This document shows, one piece after another, positions 62,849 through 64,000 of a stretch of DNA of 64,000 nt. The DNA is from Kwoniella bestiolae CBS 10118 (lineage: Eukaryota; Basidiomycota; Tremellomycetes; Tremellales; Cryptococcaceae): positions 7,954,001-8,018,000 of the forward strand of contig NC_089241.1 of assembly GCF_000512585.2 (NCBI RefSeq). The letters run 5' to 3'. The notes beneath the pieces were generated by a model, which saw only the letters and a program-made list of their open reading frames with translations, was not told where the DNA came from and searched no databases. The first letter of the stretch is position 1, and the number at the start of each line of letters is the position of its first letter. Both the position numbers and the translations under genes were made by a program.

Positions 62849-63983
62849 TCACGACGCATAGTCGAATACTACCAACAACGCTATAGCACCTACTAACAGG
62901 GGGTAGAAGGCGTTCTCGAGGTTGGATATGCTCGCTATGGCGGAGGGGGGAGGGACGATAGGTTGAGGAGGGGCTATGGAGAGTACCGAGTCAGTTGATA
63001 AGTTACAGGTTCTCTCCTACGGGTGAGGATGAGTCGCGGTATTCAGGGAGACCTACGGGTGACTGGGATGGCAGGTATAGCCTGAGGTTGAGATGTTCCG
63101 ATATGCTGAGATTGGATGTTCACACCACCATTCCCACCTATATCCATGGAATGAGAAGGTATTTGATGAGCATAGCCGAATACGTTGGGAAGATAATTGC
63201 AGTTCCAAGGTTGCCACGGTGTACATCGTTTACCGGACGCGTAGCCATGTCCATAGCCGTGCGGAAGAGTATATCCAGGAGCGTATTGGTATGGGTATGG
63301 GTATGGGGAAGTTGGACAGGTATTATGCGGATAGTAGGAGTCATAGTATTGAGGAACAACTTTATATGGTAAGTGTCAATTCAAACTTTGTATCCACATT
63401 ATCAAACGGAACTTACCCTGCTGAGGTATGGAATTACCACGGGCGTTGTGTACTTGGATTTGCAAGCCTGGTCTTTGGTATTGGACTGTGCGTTGTTGAG
63501 GAGGATAGTAGGCTACATCGAACCAAGGAGAGAGGCATGTCAGTCCAGCCACTCCACACATAAGAGTGCATGCGGCGTATGAGGTTTTTCACCAGACTCA
63601 CCTGGCTGTTGTCTCACTACTCCCCCATCCCCAGCGTTACTATACCAACTCCACCCGCCCCCACCATTTGGACTAGCAAACCCACCTTGACCTCCCATCT
63701 GATGCGCCCCTACTCCAGGTACGCCATAAGACCCAGCAGGGGGGTTCTGCACCACCTGTTGTACCTGGATCTGCGGCTGTGACTGTGGTGCCACAACAGG
63801 AGGAGGGGAATGACACCACGGTACATAGGTACTTACCATATCCGCACAACCAGGCATCCCTCCAACCCCATAACCCCATCCGCCAGAGGGGGTCCCAAAG
63901 GATGGGAGGATATTACCTCCCGTTAGACCTAGCGGACCCTGGAGGATAATCAAGACGAGACAGCAGAAGAGGAAGAAAGACAT
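62849..63983 (-). CDS. Probable GPI-anchored or surface protein, Gly/Pro/Tyr-rich
   Basis: The N-terminus MSFFLFCCLVLIILQGPLGL is a good signal peptide. Exon 1 then reads GNILPSFGTPSGGWGYGVGG and ends at GCADM. Following exons give IQVQQVVQNPPAGSYGVPGV, QMGGQGGFASPNGGGGWSWY, AYYPPQQRTVQYQRPGLQIQ, VVPQYYDSYYPHNTCPTSPY and TPWQPWNCNYLPNVFGYAHQ. After a last intron, PPQPIVPPPSAIASISNLEN leads to a C-terminal hydrophobic tail FYPLLVGAIALLVVFDYAS. A signal peptide plus a C-terminal hydrophobic tail after a small-residue stretch points to a GPI-anchored wall protein, or a protein held by one membrane helix. The repetitive Y/P/G/Q body fits a wall or adhesive role. No family recognised. The frame stays open to the window edge, so a start further out cannot be excluded. 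Confidence 0.7.
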
Positions 63984-64000
63984 CCACGCATTGGCCGTAA

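Overview
This window is nuclear DNA of a basidiomycete fungus. It is most likely a tremellalean yeast (Cryptococcus/Kwoniella-like). The grounds are many short introns (about 35-160 nt, usually 50-80) with GT..AG ends and CTRAY-like branch sites, tightly packed genes on both strands, pyrimidine-rich leaders, and proteins of fungal type. The genus is my inference. No tRNA, rRNA, CRISPR array, insertion sequence or recognisable transposon gene was seen. Coding coordinates below run from start to stop and contain introns; splice sites were read by eye.

Left third (0-24.5 kb), mostly housekeeping: a small coiled-coil protein gene (763-1530, +), a zinc alcohol dehydrogenase (-), a DUF427 protein (-), the DEAD-box helicase Ded1 (-) back to back with a myosin light chain of the Cdc4/Mlc1 type (+), a glutamine-rich nuclear protein (-) back to back with the mitochondrial ATPase inhibitor IF1 (+), a 1268-residue RING-H2 protein (+), the Rag GTPase Gtr1 (-), and an Na+/Ca2+ exchanger family protein (+).

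Middle (25-37 kb): a bZIP gene (25062-25849, +), calcipressin (-) divergent from nicotinamidase (+), then a run of four minus-strand genes (28605-36774). None of the four matches a family I know. Each has a disordered, acidic or aromatic-rich N-terminal part and short heptad-repeat coiled coils near the C-terminus spread over small exons. Together with the bZIP gene and the gene at the left edge they make six genes of one architecture. This is the least ordinary part of the window, and it also holds long gene-free stretches and a 0.6-kb segment bounded by imperfect inverted repeats.

Right part (37-64 kb): the ribosome-assembly WD40 protein Sqt1/AAMP (+), a long coiled-coil protein (-), the ABC ATPase Rli1/ABCE1 (-), a Sld3-like replication initiation factor (+), a VanZ-like membrane protein (-), a rhodanese-USP deubiquitinase of the Doa4/USP8 type (+), a 3-kb gap with one possible small spliced gene, a Kelch-BTB protein resembling fission-yeast Ral2 (+), and a probable GPI-anchored surface protein (-) at the right edge.

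The housekeeping genes form no operon-like pathway, as expected in a fungus. The main oddities are the bZIP/coiled-coil gene cluster, a probable 4-nt microexon and a G-rich four-copy repeat in the myosin light chain gene, a 28-bp near-perfect palindrome in the IF1 promoter region, and a stop-free 78-nt intron in the bZIP gene.
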